DNA of 64,000 bases, taken from NCBI GenBank assembly GCA_036170535.1, contig JAVHPJ010000243.1, positions 124,001 to 188,000 of the forward strand. Reading direction: 5' to 3'. The DNA is from SSF53 sp036170535 (GTDB lineage: Bacteria > Spirochaetota > Leptospiria > Leptospirales > Leptonemataceae). A model generated the notes under the pieces. The model was not told where the DNA came from, did no database searches, and worked only from the letters and a program-made list of their open reading frames with translations. This document shows, piece after piece, positions 23,440 through 32,047 of this stretch. Within the stretch, counting starts at the first letter, position 1, and each line of letters starts with the position of its first letter. The position numbers were made by a program, and so were the translations under genes.

Positions 23440-25380
23440 TTAATGGCGAAACATCGCACTGATCGCGCCGGCATGTTTTTCCGCGGCGACATTGCGGCGC
23501 AGCTTTAAGGTTTGGGTGAGTTCGGCGCCGGGTTTGAATTCTTCGGTGATCAGGTGAAATGCAGCGACGCGTTCAAAGCCTTTGAAGCCGGTCTTGTCGG
23601 AGACGCGTTCCCGAATCTCACGTTTAAATAAATTCTGCACAAAAGCGTGTTCGCATATCTGACGCGGGTCGACTGGCGGGGTTTCGCCCAGCGCGTCCAA
23701 ATGCCGCCGCACCGCGTCGAAGTCGGGCACTATCAGCGCGCCCAGATGCTTCTGATCCTGACCGACCACCATCGTCTGGCGCACAAAGGGGCTTTGCAGG
23801 AGTGCGAATTCGATCGGCTCGGGTTCGATGTTTTCTCCGCCCAAAAGCACGATAGTGTCCTTTGCGCGACCCGCAAATTTCAAATCGCCCTGCGCGGTCC
23901 AGACCAGGATATCGCCGGAATTGAGCCAGCCGTCCTGCACGGCCTGGGCGCTCTTCTCGGGTTCTTTGTAGTAGCCCTTCATGATGTTCGGCCCGCGATG
24001 AAAGGCGACGCCCTTCACGCCGGGCGCGTCAATGAGCGCACCGGTCTCGCTGCGCAACTGAATACTGACGCCCTGGATCGGACGACCTATTGTGCCGATC
24101 ACATGATTCCCGAGCAGTCGGGCCGTGGAGACTGCGCTCGTCTCGGTCATGCCGTAGACTTCGATAATCGGCAGGCCAATGGCGGCAAAGAGCCGATCAA
24201 TGGCTTCGGGCAAGGCGCCGGCGCCGGAAATGGCAAAGCGAATCTTGCCGCCAAGGATGGCGCGCACGCGCGAAAAAACCAGACGCGCGAAAGCGGCCGC
24301 CGGCCAGGCGCACAGGACAAAGCACAGCGAAGCCAGACGACTGAACAGCTCCGCGGCGAACCCGCGCGGCGCGAGGCGATAAATCTTGCCGCTCAGATTC
24401 GCGGTGTGGCGGCTCCAGGCGACAGCAGTACGGCGGGCAAACGCGAACAGGGCCTGGCGCAGCGGCGGTGCGTTGCGCACGCTCTCGAGCATCTTATTGT
24501 AGAAACTTTCCCAAACGCGCGGCACGGAAAACATAACGGTCGGGCGCACCTGCTGCAGATCCTGGCTCAGAGACGCGATTGCCGTAAACGCAATCGTTGC
24601 GCCGGTGAAATAGACATAGGTTTCGAACATGCGCTCTCCGATATGCCACGGCGGCAAAAACCCGAGCGTTCGGTCGCCCACGCCAAAGGGCAAACCATCT
24701 TCTTGCAGCATTCTGCCGAGCGCGCCGGCTTCCCACGCAAGATTTCTATGCGTCAACATTACGCCCTTGGGCGTTCCCGTGGTGCCCGACGTGTAAATGA
24801 TGGTCGCGAGGTCGTCCGGCAGGATATGCTGACCGCGTTCATCAAAAACCTCGGGCCGATCCGCGAGGAGGCGTGCGCCGAGTTCCATGAGTTGATCCAG
24901 GCTGAAGTGCCGGATTGAGCCCGGGAGATGCACGGGCCGGCCGGGCGGCGAAAGGAGAACGATCGTGTGCAGCTGCGGCAAATTCGCCAACAGGTCGCGG
25001 AGCTTTTCCAGGGCGAGTTCATTTTCCAGAAATACAATTTTGCAGTCCGCATGTTGAAAGATGTAGCGCAGATCTTCCGCAGTGGCGTCCGTTCCGCGAG
25101 GCACGTCCACTCCACCGGCGCAGTTGATGCCGAAGCTGCACCACAACCAGCGCGGTCCCACGTCCGCGATCAGAGCCGCGTGATCCTGATTCTGAAGCCC
25201 CAGCTCCACGAGGCCGGCGCTGATGCGACGAACGTTTTCGTAGAGTTCGCGGTACGTCAGGGGCGCGAAAGCGCGACCATCGGCCTTGTACAGTTGGGCC
25301 ACGGCCTCTGGATTGGCGACCGCGGATTTCTTTACGAGATGGTAGATAGTGTCGTGTTCAAGCTGGTAGCGGTCGGACAT
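23440..25380 (-). CDS. Long-chain fatty-acid-CoA ligase
   Basis: A 646-residue adenylate-forming enzyme that makes acyl-CoA from fatty acid, ATP and CoA. The AMP-binding P-loop TIIYTSGTTGTPKGVMLTH lies near residue 195. Further on are FAISGAGALPEAIDRLFAAIGLPIIEVYGMTETSA (motif II), NSGDI, LKFAGRAKDTIVLLGGENIEPEPIE (motif containing the hinge) and the C-terminal Lys region TLKLRRN. It belongs to the ACSL/FadD15 subgroup seen in actinobacteria and spirochaetes. Start: ATG at 25380 (MSDRYQLEHDTIYHLVKKS). It may feed the lipid genes elsewhere in the window, but it stands alone. Confidence 0.93.
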   Translation of the reverse strand: MSDRYQLEHDTIYHLVKKSAVANPEAVAQLYKADGRAFAPLTYRELYENVRRISAGLVELGLQNQDHAALIADVGPRWLWCSFGINCAGGVDVPRGTDATAEDLRYIFQHADCKIVFLENELALEKLRDLLANLPQLHTIVLLSPPGRPVHLPGSIRHFSLDQLMELGARLLADRPEVFDERGQHILPDDLATIIYTSGTTGTPKGVMLTHRNLAWEAGALGRMLQEDGLPFGVGDRTLGFLPPWHIGERMFETYVYFTGATIAFTAIASLSQDLQQVRPTVMFSVPRVWESFYNKMLESVRNAPPLRQALFAFARRTAVAWSRHTANLSGKIYRLAPRGFAAELFSRLASLCFVLCAWPAAAFARLVFSRVRAILGGKIRFAISGAGALPEAIDRLFAAIGLPIIEVYGMTETSAVSTARLLGNHVIGTIGRPIQGVSIQLRSETGALIDAPGVKGVAFHRGPNIMKGYYKEPEKSAQAVQDGWLNSGDILVWTAQGDLKFAGRAKDTIVLLGGENIEPEPIEFALLQSPFVRQTMVVGQDQKHLGALIVPDFDAVRRHLDALGETPPVDPRQICEHAFVQNLFKREIRERVSDKTGFKGFERVAAFHLITEEFKPGAELTQTLKLRRNVAAEKHAGAISAMFRH

Positions 25381-25432
25381 GGGCGATCCACGCTGTGCGT
25401 CCGCCGGCGACTCAAGCAAAAAACAAACGCGC

Positions 25433-26656
25433 TCAAGGCTCAAGCAGCGAGCCGCGCGTCACAGTATCGCCAAAGCGCTTTTTCAGGCGGTCGAGCAAGA
25501 CCTCGCGTTGCTTTCGTTTCTCAGTTTCAGCAGGACGATGGGCGAACAAATCCAATTGGGCGACTTCCGCGTCTCCTGGATGCAGGAGGTTCGCCATGCC
25601 TATGCCAATCAGGCGGACGCGCTTCTGCTTGCGATCGGCGTGGCGAAAAAGCTCCAATGCAGCCTGGTAGATCGTGAAGGTGTCGTCCGTCGCCGATTCC
25701 AGGGTTCGATTGCGAGTGAAGGTTTCAAAGTCCTGGAGCCGCAGCTTGAGCTGTACAGTGCGGCCGCGCACCTCCTCTGAGCGCATCCTGCGCGCGAGAC
25801 TGTCGGCGATGCTGAAGAGGGTTTTTTCCAACGCGTCCGCGTCGCCGAGGTCGGTTTCGAAGGTGGTCTCTTCACTGATGGATTTCCGTCGCCAGCCGGT
25901 TTGCACCGGGCGCTCATCGATGCCGTTAGCCAGCTCCCAAAAGAAATCGCCAGCGGCCCCAAGCTGCGCGAGCAGCGTCGCCCGCTCGGCTTGTTGAATA
26001 TCGCCAATGCGCGCGTAGCCAAGGCTGTGCAGGCGGGCCGCGGTCTTGCCGCCGGCGCCCCAGAGGCGTTCCACGGGCAGCGGGGCCAGGAACTCCTTCT
26101 CGCGACCCGTTTCGCAGATCGCGAGGCCGTCCGGCTTATTCACGTCTGACGCGACTTTCGCAATGTACTTGTTGGGCGCCACGCCCACGCTCGCTGTCAG
26201 GCCGGTACTCTCGCGGATGGCGATTTTGATGCGCCGGGCAAGTTGTTCGGGCGTCCCGAAGAGCCGCTCTTCGCCGGTGCAGTCGAGGAAGGCCTCGTCT
26301 ATACTGACCTGTTCCACCAGCGGCGAATATTGGCGCAGCACGCCCATAATCCGCCTGGAAAGCTCCGCATACCGTTCAAAACGATGTGCGACGAATACGC
26401 CGTGCGGACACAAGCGCCACGCGCGGGAAATTGGCATGGCCGAACGGACGCCAAACTTGCGCGCGGCGTAATTGCAGGTGGAAACCACGCCGCGACCGCG
26501 ACCTTGTTTGGGATCGGCCCCCACAATAAGCGGCCGTCCGCGGTACTCCGGAAAATCGAGTTCCTCGACGGACGCATAAAAGGCGTCCATGTCGACATGC
26601 AGAATCACGCGCGTGGCGGCGGCCGATGCGACCGTGCGATGTTGAGTCGCGCTCAT
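25433..26656 (-). CDS. dinB: DNA polymerase IV (Y-family)
   Basis: A 407-residue error-prone translesion polymerase. The palm motif ILHVDMDAFYASVEELD starts at about residue 17. VSTCNYAARKFGVRSAMPISRAWRLCP, YSPLVEQVSIDEAFLDCTG (catalytic Asp-Glu) and TASVGVAPNKYIAKVASDVNKPDGL follow. The thumb HhH region is LWGAGGKTAARLHSLGYARIGDIQ and the little-finger domain is at the C-terminus. The C-terminal end DAEVAQLDLF resembles a beta-clamp-binding motif (QLDLF), near residue 380. Start at ATG 26656, overlapping the upstream radical SAM stop as ATGA, so the two are coupled. No LexA box was seen. Confidence 0.95.
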   Translation of the reverse strand: MSATQHRTVASAAATRVILHVDMDAFYASVEELDFPEYRGRPLIVGADPKQGRGRGVVSTCNYAARKFGVRSAMPISRAWRLCPHGVFVAHRFERYAELSRRIMGVLRQYSPLVEQVSIDEAFLDCTGEERLFGTPEQLARRIKIAIRESTGLTASVGVAPNKYIAKVASDVNKPDGLAICETGREKEFLAPLPVERLWGAGGKTAARLHSLGYARIGDIQQAERATLLAQLGAAGDFFWELANGIDERPVQTGWRRKSISEETTFETDLGDADALEKTLFSIADSLARRMRSEEVRGRTVQLKLRLQDFETFTRNRTLESATDDTFTIYQAALELFRHADRKQKRVRLIGIGMANLLHPGDAEVAQLDLFAHRPAETEKRKQREVLLDRLKKRFGDTVTRGSLLEP

Positions 26657-27744
26657 AGGCCGGGGCTCCGAAACAGGCTGAGTTGCTCTGCGGCGCCCGG
26701 ATAGCGCCGGAACTGGCTCAGATCGAAGTCCCATTGGTTCCGATTCAGGCCCAGGCGGGTCGCGGCGAGCTGAAATCGGCGGGCATACAGATCGGCGTGG
26801 CGACCTGCTCCGCGCATCCGCGCGCCGAAACGACTGTCGTAGTCTGCGCCGCCGCGCAGCGCGTGCACCAGGCGCAGTATCCGCTCTTTGCGTTCCGGAA
26901 ATTCGCGATCCAACCAGTCGCGAAACACAGTTTTGACCTCAAAGGGCAGTCGCAGCATCACGTAGCCGGCGCTCGTCGCGCCCGCTTCCTGGACCGCGTC
27001 GAGGATGCGTTCCATTTCTTCGTCGTTCAGGCCCGGAATAATCGGCGCGAGCATGGCGCCGACCGGTACGCCGGCGGCGCTGAGGGTGCGAATCGCGTTC
27101 AGCCGCGTGGCCGGCGCGGACGCGCGCGGCTCGAGGCGGCGCGCCAGGTTGGAGTCCAGCGTTGTGACGCTGATATAAACGCGGGCCAGATACGCTGCGG
27201 CCAGCGGGGCGATCAGGTCTGCGTCACGGACAATTAAAGCGTTTTTGGTAATGATCGAGAAGGGTTGTCGGTGACGCGCCAGAGTTTCAATAATCCCGCG
27301 CGTAATGCGGAGTTTGCGTTCCGCCGGTTGATACGGATCCGTGGCCGCTCCGATCGCGATTGGCGCGGGTCGGTACTTCGCGCTCTGCAATTGTCGGGTG
27401 AGGGCCTCGACTGCGTTCGCCTTATAAATAACGCGACTCTCAAAATCCAGTCCGGGACTCAGGCCGACATACGCGTGATTGGGGCGCGCATAACAATAGG
27501 GACAGCCGTGTTCGCAGCCGCGGTAGGGATTGATGGATGCGTCAAAGGGGATGTCTGGCGAGGCGTTGCTGGTGATCAAGGTGCGCGCCACCTCAGGCTG
27601 AAGCGTGGTCGGGATGCGCGCCGCCTCAGCGCCCGTTGCAAGACTGTCCCAGCCGTCGTCAAAGATCTCCGCAATTACGGTTTCAAAGCGCCCGGCCAGG
27701 TTCAAACCAGCGCCGCGTCCGGTATAGGACTGCGGGTTGTGCAT
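26653..27744 (-). CDS. Radical SAM protein, PA0069/Rv2578c family (spore-photoproduct-lyase-like)
   Basis: 363 residues. The 4Fe-4S motif is CEHGCPYCYAR (about residue 85; CxxxCxxC), preceded by INPYRG and followed by DFESRVIYKANAVEAL. The SAM-binding barrel includes IAIGAATDPYQPAERKLRITRGIIE, SIITKNALIVRD and ARVYISVTTLDSNLARRLEPRA. The family resembles spore photoproduct lyase but its substrate is unknown. It is last-but-one in the pcm-radical SAM-dinB operon, which suggests a damage-related role. Start: ATG at 27744 (MHNPQSYTGRGAGLN), as homologues usually begin shortly before GRGA; an ATG at 27804 overlapping pcm is possible. Confidence 0.88.
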   Translation of the reverse strand: MHNPQSYTGRGAGLNLAGRFETVIAEIFDDGWDSLATGAEAARIPTTLQPEVARTLITSNASPDIPFDASINPYRGCEHGCPYCYARPNHAYVGLSPGLDFESRVIYKANAVEALTRQLQSAKYRPAPIAIGAATDPYQPAERKLRITRGIIETLARHRQPFSIITKNALIVRDADLIAPLAAAYLARVYISVTTLDSNLARRLEPRASAPATRLNAIRTLSAAGVPVGAMLAPIIPGLNDEEMERILDAVQEAGATSAGYVMLRLPFEVKTVFRDWLDREFPERKERILRLVHALRGGADYDSRFGARMRGAGRHADLYARRFQLAATRLGLNRNQWDFDLSQFRRYPGAAEQLSLFRSPGL

Positions 27745-27787
27745 GCTAACAAACGATAAGTAGACGAACGACGGTGCAATCTTTTTT

Positions 27788-28465
27788 TCAGCGCGACGAC
27801 TCATCCGGGATCGAGCGCTCCGCGGCGCCGGTCAGCGGCACAAAGCGAACAGGGATTATGTCGCGTTTTTCGAAGCCCGCTCCGCGGCGGAGGAACAATT
27901 GCAGCATCTGAGAGCCGGATCCGACGGGCGCCACGAGCCGGCCGCCGTCTTTAAGCTGATCGAGGAGCGCGGGCGGCACGCGCGATGCTGCCGCGGCGAC
28001 CAGGATGGCATCAAAGGGCGCCGCGGCAGGCCATCCGTGGGCGCCATCCGCACAGGCGAGGTGGACGTGGCCGATGCCGAGTGTCTTGAGGCGCAGCTCA
28101 GCGTCTCGCGCCAGGCTCTCGACGATCTCGACCGAAAAGACTTCGCGCGCCAGGCGGGCCAGCACCGCCGTCTGGTAGCCGCAACCGGCGCCCACCTCGA
28201 GCACCCTTTCCGAACCGCTCAGGCCCAGGAGTTCGCTCATTAAGGCGACGATGTACGGCTGAGAAATTGTCTGGTCAGCGCCAATCGGTAGGGGCGAGTC
28301 TCGATACGCCTCCGGGGCCAGGCGCGGCGGGACGAAGCAATGGCGCGGCACCGATCGCAAGGCGGTCAGCACCTGCTCGTCCCGGATGCCGCGCGCTTCG
28401 ATTTGCTCGCGGACCATCCGCAGGCGTTGGAATTCAAACTCAGGGGAATCACGGCATGCACCCAT
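27788..28465 (-). CDS. pcm: Protein-L-isoaspartate O-methyltransferase
   Basis: A 225-residue SAM-dependent repair enzyme for deamidated or isomerised Asp/Asn in ageing proteins. LPIGADQTISQPYIVALMSELL is the family signature, followed by the SAM loop VLEVGAGCGYQTAVLARLA, VFSVEIVESLA, DGAHGWPAAAPFDAILVAAAASRVP and LLDQLKDGGRLVAPVG. The start is ATG 28465 or 28417; the upstream one sits a few bases from a good promoter. It heads an operon with the radical SAM gene and dinB. Confidence 0.93.
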   Translation of the reverse strand: MGACRDSPEFEFQRLRMVREQIEARGIRDEQVLTALRSVPRHCFVPPRLAPEAYRDSPLPIGADQTISQPYIVALMSELLGLSGSERVLEVGAGCGYQTAVLARLAREVFSVEIVESLARDAELRLKTLGIGHVHLACADGAHGWPAAAPFDAILVAAAASRVPPALLDQLKDGGRLVAPVGSGSQMLQLFLRRGAGFEKRDIIPVRFVPLTGAAERSIPDESSR

Positions 28466-28825
28466 GCTGTATTGTATGCCAGGCCTTACGGTGGCGCAAG
28501 TCCGGGTAAGAAAAATGCCATGAGGTCAAGATGCATCATAATAGTGCAGGGATTAATCGACAGCCAGTTATCCGCGGAGTGATCTGCGCTGTAGTGGTGC
28601 ATAAATCCGTTCGAGGGGACGGCACACGCGCCAGCCACGGAGACTTTTGGCTACTAATGGACCACAATCCCGCACGGGGGCGCCCCAAGCGGAAGTTTTT
28701 CCCGATTAAGAGCGCGAGGGAATTTTTTTCCTGCCAGTCGCGCTGAAAAATACTTCGCGGGTACAACTCGTGCAATAGAACGCTCGTAACGTCTTACTGC
28801 GACCATAAAAAAAAGCAGGCAAGAG
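28466..28825. other. Intergenic region between pcm and the lipase gene (360 bases)
   Basis: No convincing gene on either strand; the short frames here are low quality. The left end contains the pcm promoter. The right end, before the lipase, has an A-run and a purine-rich GCAAGAG ribosome-binding stretch but no good -35/-10 pair. No hairpin with a T-run, tRNA or repeat was found. Confidence 0.5.
28471..28499 (-). promoter_or_regulatory. Predicted sigma-70 promoter of pcm
   Basis: On the minus strand TTGCGC (28494-28499), a 17-base spacer and TACAAT (28471-28476) form a good promoter. The -10 ends only 5 bases before the ATG at 28465, so a transcript would begin at or next to the A of the start codon (leaderless), or the true start is the ATG at 28417. 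Confidence 0.5.
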
Positions 28826-29875
28826 ATGTTCGTGCGAATCCTGAAAAAGAGGGGAACCCTGCTGGCTGTCGGCGCCGCGCTGCTCTGGATTGGAGCGGCC
28901 CCCCTGAGCGCCGGCGCCAGCAGGTCGACCTACCCCGTAGTCTTCGCCCATGGCATGGGCGCCATTGATAACTTCCTCGGTTTCTTCTATTTTGGAGACG
29001 ATTACGGCGCCTTTGTAGGGCGGCCCTGCGCGGAAGCGGTAAGCTTCAGCTGTAATCCCTACCTGGACCCCGGGCAACAAGCGTATGCCGCGCGAGTCAC
29101 GCCCTTTCACAGTTCGGAAGCCCGCGGCGTGCAGCTGGCGGACGAGATTGAAAGCGTCCTGGCAACTTCCGGCGGCTCGGCCGTCAACATTGTCGGCCAC
29201 TCGCAGGGCGGCCTCGACGCTCGGAAGGCCGCCTACGTTCTAAAGGCGCGACACGGTCGTCCCATGGTCCGCGTACTGCTTACGGTCAGCACCCCCCACC
29301 GCGGCTCTCCCGCCGCGCAGGCGATCCTGGGCTTGGGGGCGCCCGCGGATGTCCTGAACTTCCTGGTGAGCATTTTTGGGGCGTTCGTGCGGGATCCGGG
29401 CAACGACGGCGTTGCCGCTCTCCGGCAGTGGAACAATTCCGATGACTCGCCCGCGGACGGAGTTCGCACCGGGATGCGCGGCTTTAATGAACGCTATCCG
29501 AATCGCAGCGACGTGGTCGGCCGGTACGCGTCGGTCGCGACAGCGCAGCGCAACGAGTCGCTGCATCCCGCCCTGGCGCTGGCGCGCGCCCTGCACGACA
29601 TTGAGGGCGAAGACGACGGTCTGGTCGGCATCGGCTCTCAACAGAGCGGCTGGCGGCTGCACTACAACGAATGCCAGTACTGCCTGAACAGTTTTACAAC
29701 AGCGAGCGATCTGGGTCAGATTATGGACGTAAACCGCGCTACGGCGGAGCAGCTGAGCTCCACCCGCGATATTCTGGAGCAGGATCACGCGGATGTGATT
29801 GGCGCTGGCCCGGATCTGTTCGACGAAAACGAGTTCTACGCGGCGGCCATTCATTACATTGCCAATTACGATTGA
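28826..29875 (+). CDS. Secreted triacylglycerol lipase (Pseudomonas/Burkholderia-like)
   Basis: 349 residues with a Sec signal peptide (MFVRILKKRGTLLAVGAALLWIGAAPLSAGA). The mature start STYPVVFAHGMGAIDNF matches the HG oxyanion motif of bacterial family I lipases. The nucleophile elbow is NIVGHSQGGLDARKAAYVL (about residue 118; GHSQGG). VLLTVSTPHRGSPAAQAIL is the typical post-elbow strand. GEDDGLVGIGSQ is a candidate for the acid region and DHADVIG for the catalytic His. Two cysteine pairs (C-x8-C near residue 68, CQYC near 273) may be disulfides. The next gene looks like the lipase-specific foldase, as in Pseudomonas lipA-lipB. Confidence 0.85.
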   Translation: MFVRILKKRGTLLAVGAALLWIGAAPLSAGASRSTYPVVFAHGMGAIDNFLGFFYFGDDYGAFVGRPCAEAVSFSCNPYLDPGQQAYAARVTPFHSSEARGVQLADEIESVLATSGGSAVNIVGHSQGGLDARKAAYVLKARHGRPMVRVLLTVSTPHRGSPAAQAILGLGAPADVLNFLVSIFGAFVRDPGNDGVAALRQWNNSDDSPADGVRTGMRGFNERYPNRSDVVGRYASVATAQRNESLHPALALARALHDIEGEDDGLVGIGSQQSGWRLHYNECQYCLNSFTTASDLGQIMDVNRATAEQLSSTRDILEQDHADVIGAGPDLFDENEFYAAAIHYIANYD

Positions 29876-29929
29876 CCGCGAATGTGCGGGCGGATCGGTT
29901 CTGCAAGCCTCGCTCTTCGGGTTTCTTGC

Positions 29930-30979
29930 ATGAATACGCGCATGACTGCCGCTGCCGCTCTGACTGGCGCTTTTGCACTTGCCGGGGCGTTTTCCGTGAT
30001 GTGCGGTTCGCGGGATCCGGTTGAACGGCGTTTCCGGGAACTTGCCGAGCGGACTCCAGCCGGACGTGCAGTGGATGAGTCTGCCCTGGCCGGTCCGGTC
30101 TTGCGTACCGGACCAGAGGGCGAATGGCTTCCGGTTGGCGAGCTGAGTTTTGACCAACAGGTCGCCCTGCTGCGCGAACGCTACGGCGGTCGAGTTCAAA
30201 ATGCACGCGTCCAGGCGGAGTTGCTCGAAGAACTCATGGGCGAACTGCAGCGGCGCCAGCCGGATGCGTGGGTCGAGCCGCTGCACGAACTGTTGGTTGC
30301 CGCATTTCCTCAACACGCCGGTCGCCTCTTTCAAATGTCCGAATCCCTGTACCTTTACAATAAGGATCTTGCGAGTCGGCGGGATCTGCTGGGCGCCGCT
30401 ACCCGCGAAGAACGTCGGCGGATTCTCTGGCAGCTGCGTTATGAGCGCTTCGGCGAGGCAGCGGAAGAAATTTGGGAAGCGGAGCGTCGACTGGGCGCTG
30501 TTCAGAATTCGTTGCAGGCGCTCACAGACAATCGCGAGCTGAGCCTGGCCGACAAGAGCGCAGCGTACCGGGGCGCGCTGGAAGAAGCGTATGGCCCGGC
30601 GCTGCCGTCCGTTCTCGCGCAGGATCGGCTTGCGTTCGTGAACGCGTTTACCGATGCAATGCAGGCCGATTTAGTCGCTTTGCCTCGCGAAGATCGGTAT
30701 CGCGCCCTGCGGGAGATTCGCGCCGGACTGGATATGGATGCAGCCGCTCTCGATCGGTGGGAGGCCCTGGATCGCGAACGGGACCGACGGCGCGCCCAGG
30801 GCGAAGCCTATTATGCGGCCCGCGAGAATCTGCAGAATCGCTACGCGGGCGCCGAGCAAGCGGCGCGGTTGGCGAACCTACGCCGAGAATTTTTTGGCGC
30901 CGAAGCGGAGCAGATTCAAAACGAAGAAGAGGCCGGTTACTTTCGGTTTCGTGAAGCGCGGATTTTTGGACGAAACTGA
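29930..30979 (+). CDS. Probable lipase-specific foldase (Lif/LipB-like)
   Basis: 349 residues. The N-terminal hydrophobic segment (AAAALTGAFALAGAFSVMC) serves as membrane anchor or lipoprotein signal, then almost all-helical sequence follows. The C-terminal half reads like Lif: RRLGAVQNSLQAL, EDRYRALREIRAGLDMDAAALDRWEALDRERDRR, QGEAYYAARENLQNRY and AARLANLRREFFGAEAEQIQNEEE. The LRxxFFxAEAxxI end is characteristic. The classic Rx1x2FDY motif of the N-terminal mini-domain is not obvious; YRFGG-like residues (RERYGG) are in that area. It lies 54 bases after the lipase gene. Such foldases fold secreted lipases in the periplasm before type II export. Assignment relies on helix pattern and position. 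Confidence 0.6.
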   Translation: MNTRMTAAAALTGAFALAGAFSVMCGSRDPVERRFRELAERTPAGRAVDESALAGPVLRTGPEGEWLPVGELSFDQQVALLRERYGGRVQNARVQAELLEELMGELQRRQPDAWVEPLHELLVAAFPQHAGRLFQMSESLYLYNKDLASRRDLLGAATREERRRILWQLRYERFGEAAEEIWEAERRLGAVQNSLQALTDNRELSLADKSAAYRGALEEAYGPALPSVLAQDRLAFVNAFTDAMQADLVALPREDRYRALREIRAGLDMDAAALDRWEALDRERDRRRAQGEAYYAARENLQNRYAGAEQAARLANLRREFFGAEAEQIQNEEEAGYFRFREARIFGRN

Positions 30980-31023
30980 GTCAGCCGGTTGGCCGATGCG
31001 GTCGCGGGCGCCTACTCTGTTCC

Positions 31024-32037
31024 ATGGCCGGATTGATTACTGCGCTGGATGAACTATTGGATCGGACGGTTGTCTTCGGGTATGACCGGATTGGCTACCG
31101 TATTCGCAGCGCCGCCTGGGACAATCAGGATCAGGAAGCCGATCTGGGGGGACGCGTATTTGTCGTCACCGGCGCTAATTCCGGCCTCGGATATGCAAGC
31201 GCGTTAGAATTGAGCCGGCGCGGGGCGCGGGTGCGCATGGTGTGCCGCAACGCCGACCGCGCCCAGGCTGCGGCGCGTCAAATTCAACAGGCGGTTCCCG
31301 GCGCGCTGATTCAAACCGACCTCGCGGATCTGGCCGAACCGAAGGAGGTACGGGCGCTGGCGGAGCGCATCCTGCGCGAAGAGACGCGCCTGGACGGTTT
31401 GATTAACAATGCCGGCGTTCTGCTGCATGAGCGATCGGTGAATTCTATGGGCATTGAGGGCACCTTTGCCACGAACTGCCTGGCGTATTTTTTGCTGGGT
31501 GCGCTGCTGGCGCCCTTGCTGGCTGCGACGCCCGGCGGTCGCGCGGTGAATGTTTCGTCCGGCGGAATGTATCTTGCAGGTTTAAATGTCGATGATCCGC
31601 AGTTTACGCGCCGCAAGTACGACGGTCTGCAGGCGTACGCCGAAACGAAGCGCGCGGAGGTTGTTCTGGCGGCGCTGTGGTCGCATACTCCCGCCTTTGG
31701 CGCCCGGGCCTGGAGCATGCACCCTGGCTGGGCCGATACGAACGCCGTCCAGCAGAGCCTGCCAGTATTTCGCGCGTTGATGCAATTGACGCTGCGCAGC
31801 GCGGAACAGGGAGCGGACACCATCCTGTGGTTGGCTTCGCACAAGCATCCGCAAACAGTCGAGAGCGGCGCATTTTTCTTTGATCGTAAGGCGCGTCGGA
31901 CGCATCGGTTAGAGCGCACGCGGAGTACTGCGGCCGAGCTCAAGCGTTTTTGGGATCTCTGCTGCGAACTGTGCGACTACCGCGGGCCGATTCAACCGTC
32001 TGAGGCGGCATATAATTACGCGGCGCGCCAGCTGTAG
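31024..32037 (+). CDS. SDR-family oxidoreductase (DHRS12-like)
   Basis: A 337-residue Rossmann-fold reductase. The cofactor motif VFVVTGANSGLGYASALELSRRGARV starts at about residue 45, NNAG is at about 127, NVSSGGMYLAG supplies the catalytic Ser, and the active site is YAETK. The SMHPGWADTNAVQQSLPVF segment and the extra N-terminal 40 residues closely follow eukaryotic/bacterial DHRS12-type proteins, whose substrate is unknown. The Arg in VCRNADRAQ suggests NADP(H). It follows the foldase gene by 45 bases but need not share its function. Confidence 0.85.
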   Translation: MAGLITALDELLDRTVVFGYDRIGYRIRSAAWDNQDQEADLGGRVFVVTGANSGLGYASALELSRRGARVRMVCRNADRAQAAARQIQQAVPGALIQTDLADLAEPKEVRALAERILREETRLDGLINNAGVLLHERSVNSMGIEGTFATNCLAYFLLGALLAPLLAATPGGRAVNVSSGGMYLAGLNVDDPQFTRRKYDGLQAYAETKRAEVVLAALWSHTPAFGARAWSMHPGWADTNAVQQSLPVFRALMQLTLRSAEQGADTILWLASHKHPQTVESGAFFFDRKARRTHRLERTRSTAAELKRFWDLCCELCDYRGPIQPSEAAYNYAARQL

Positions 32038-32047
32038 CCGACTCCAT

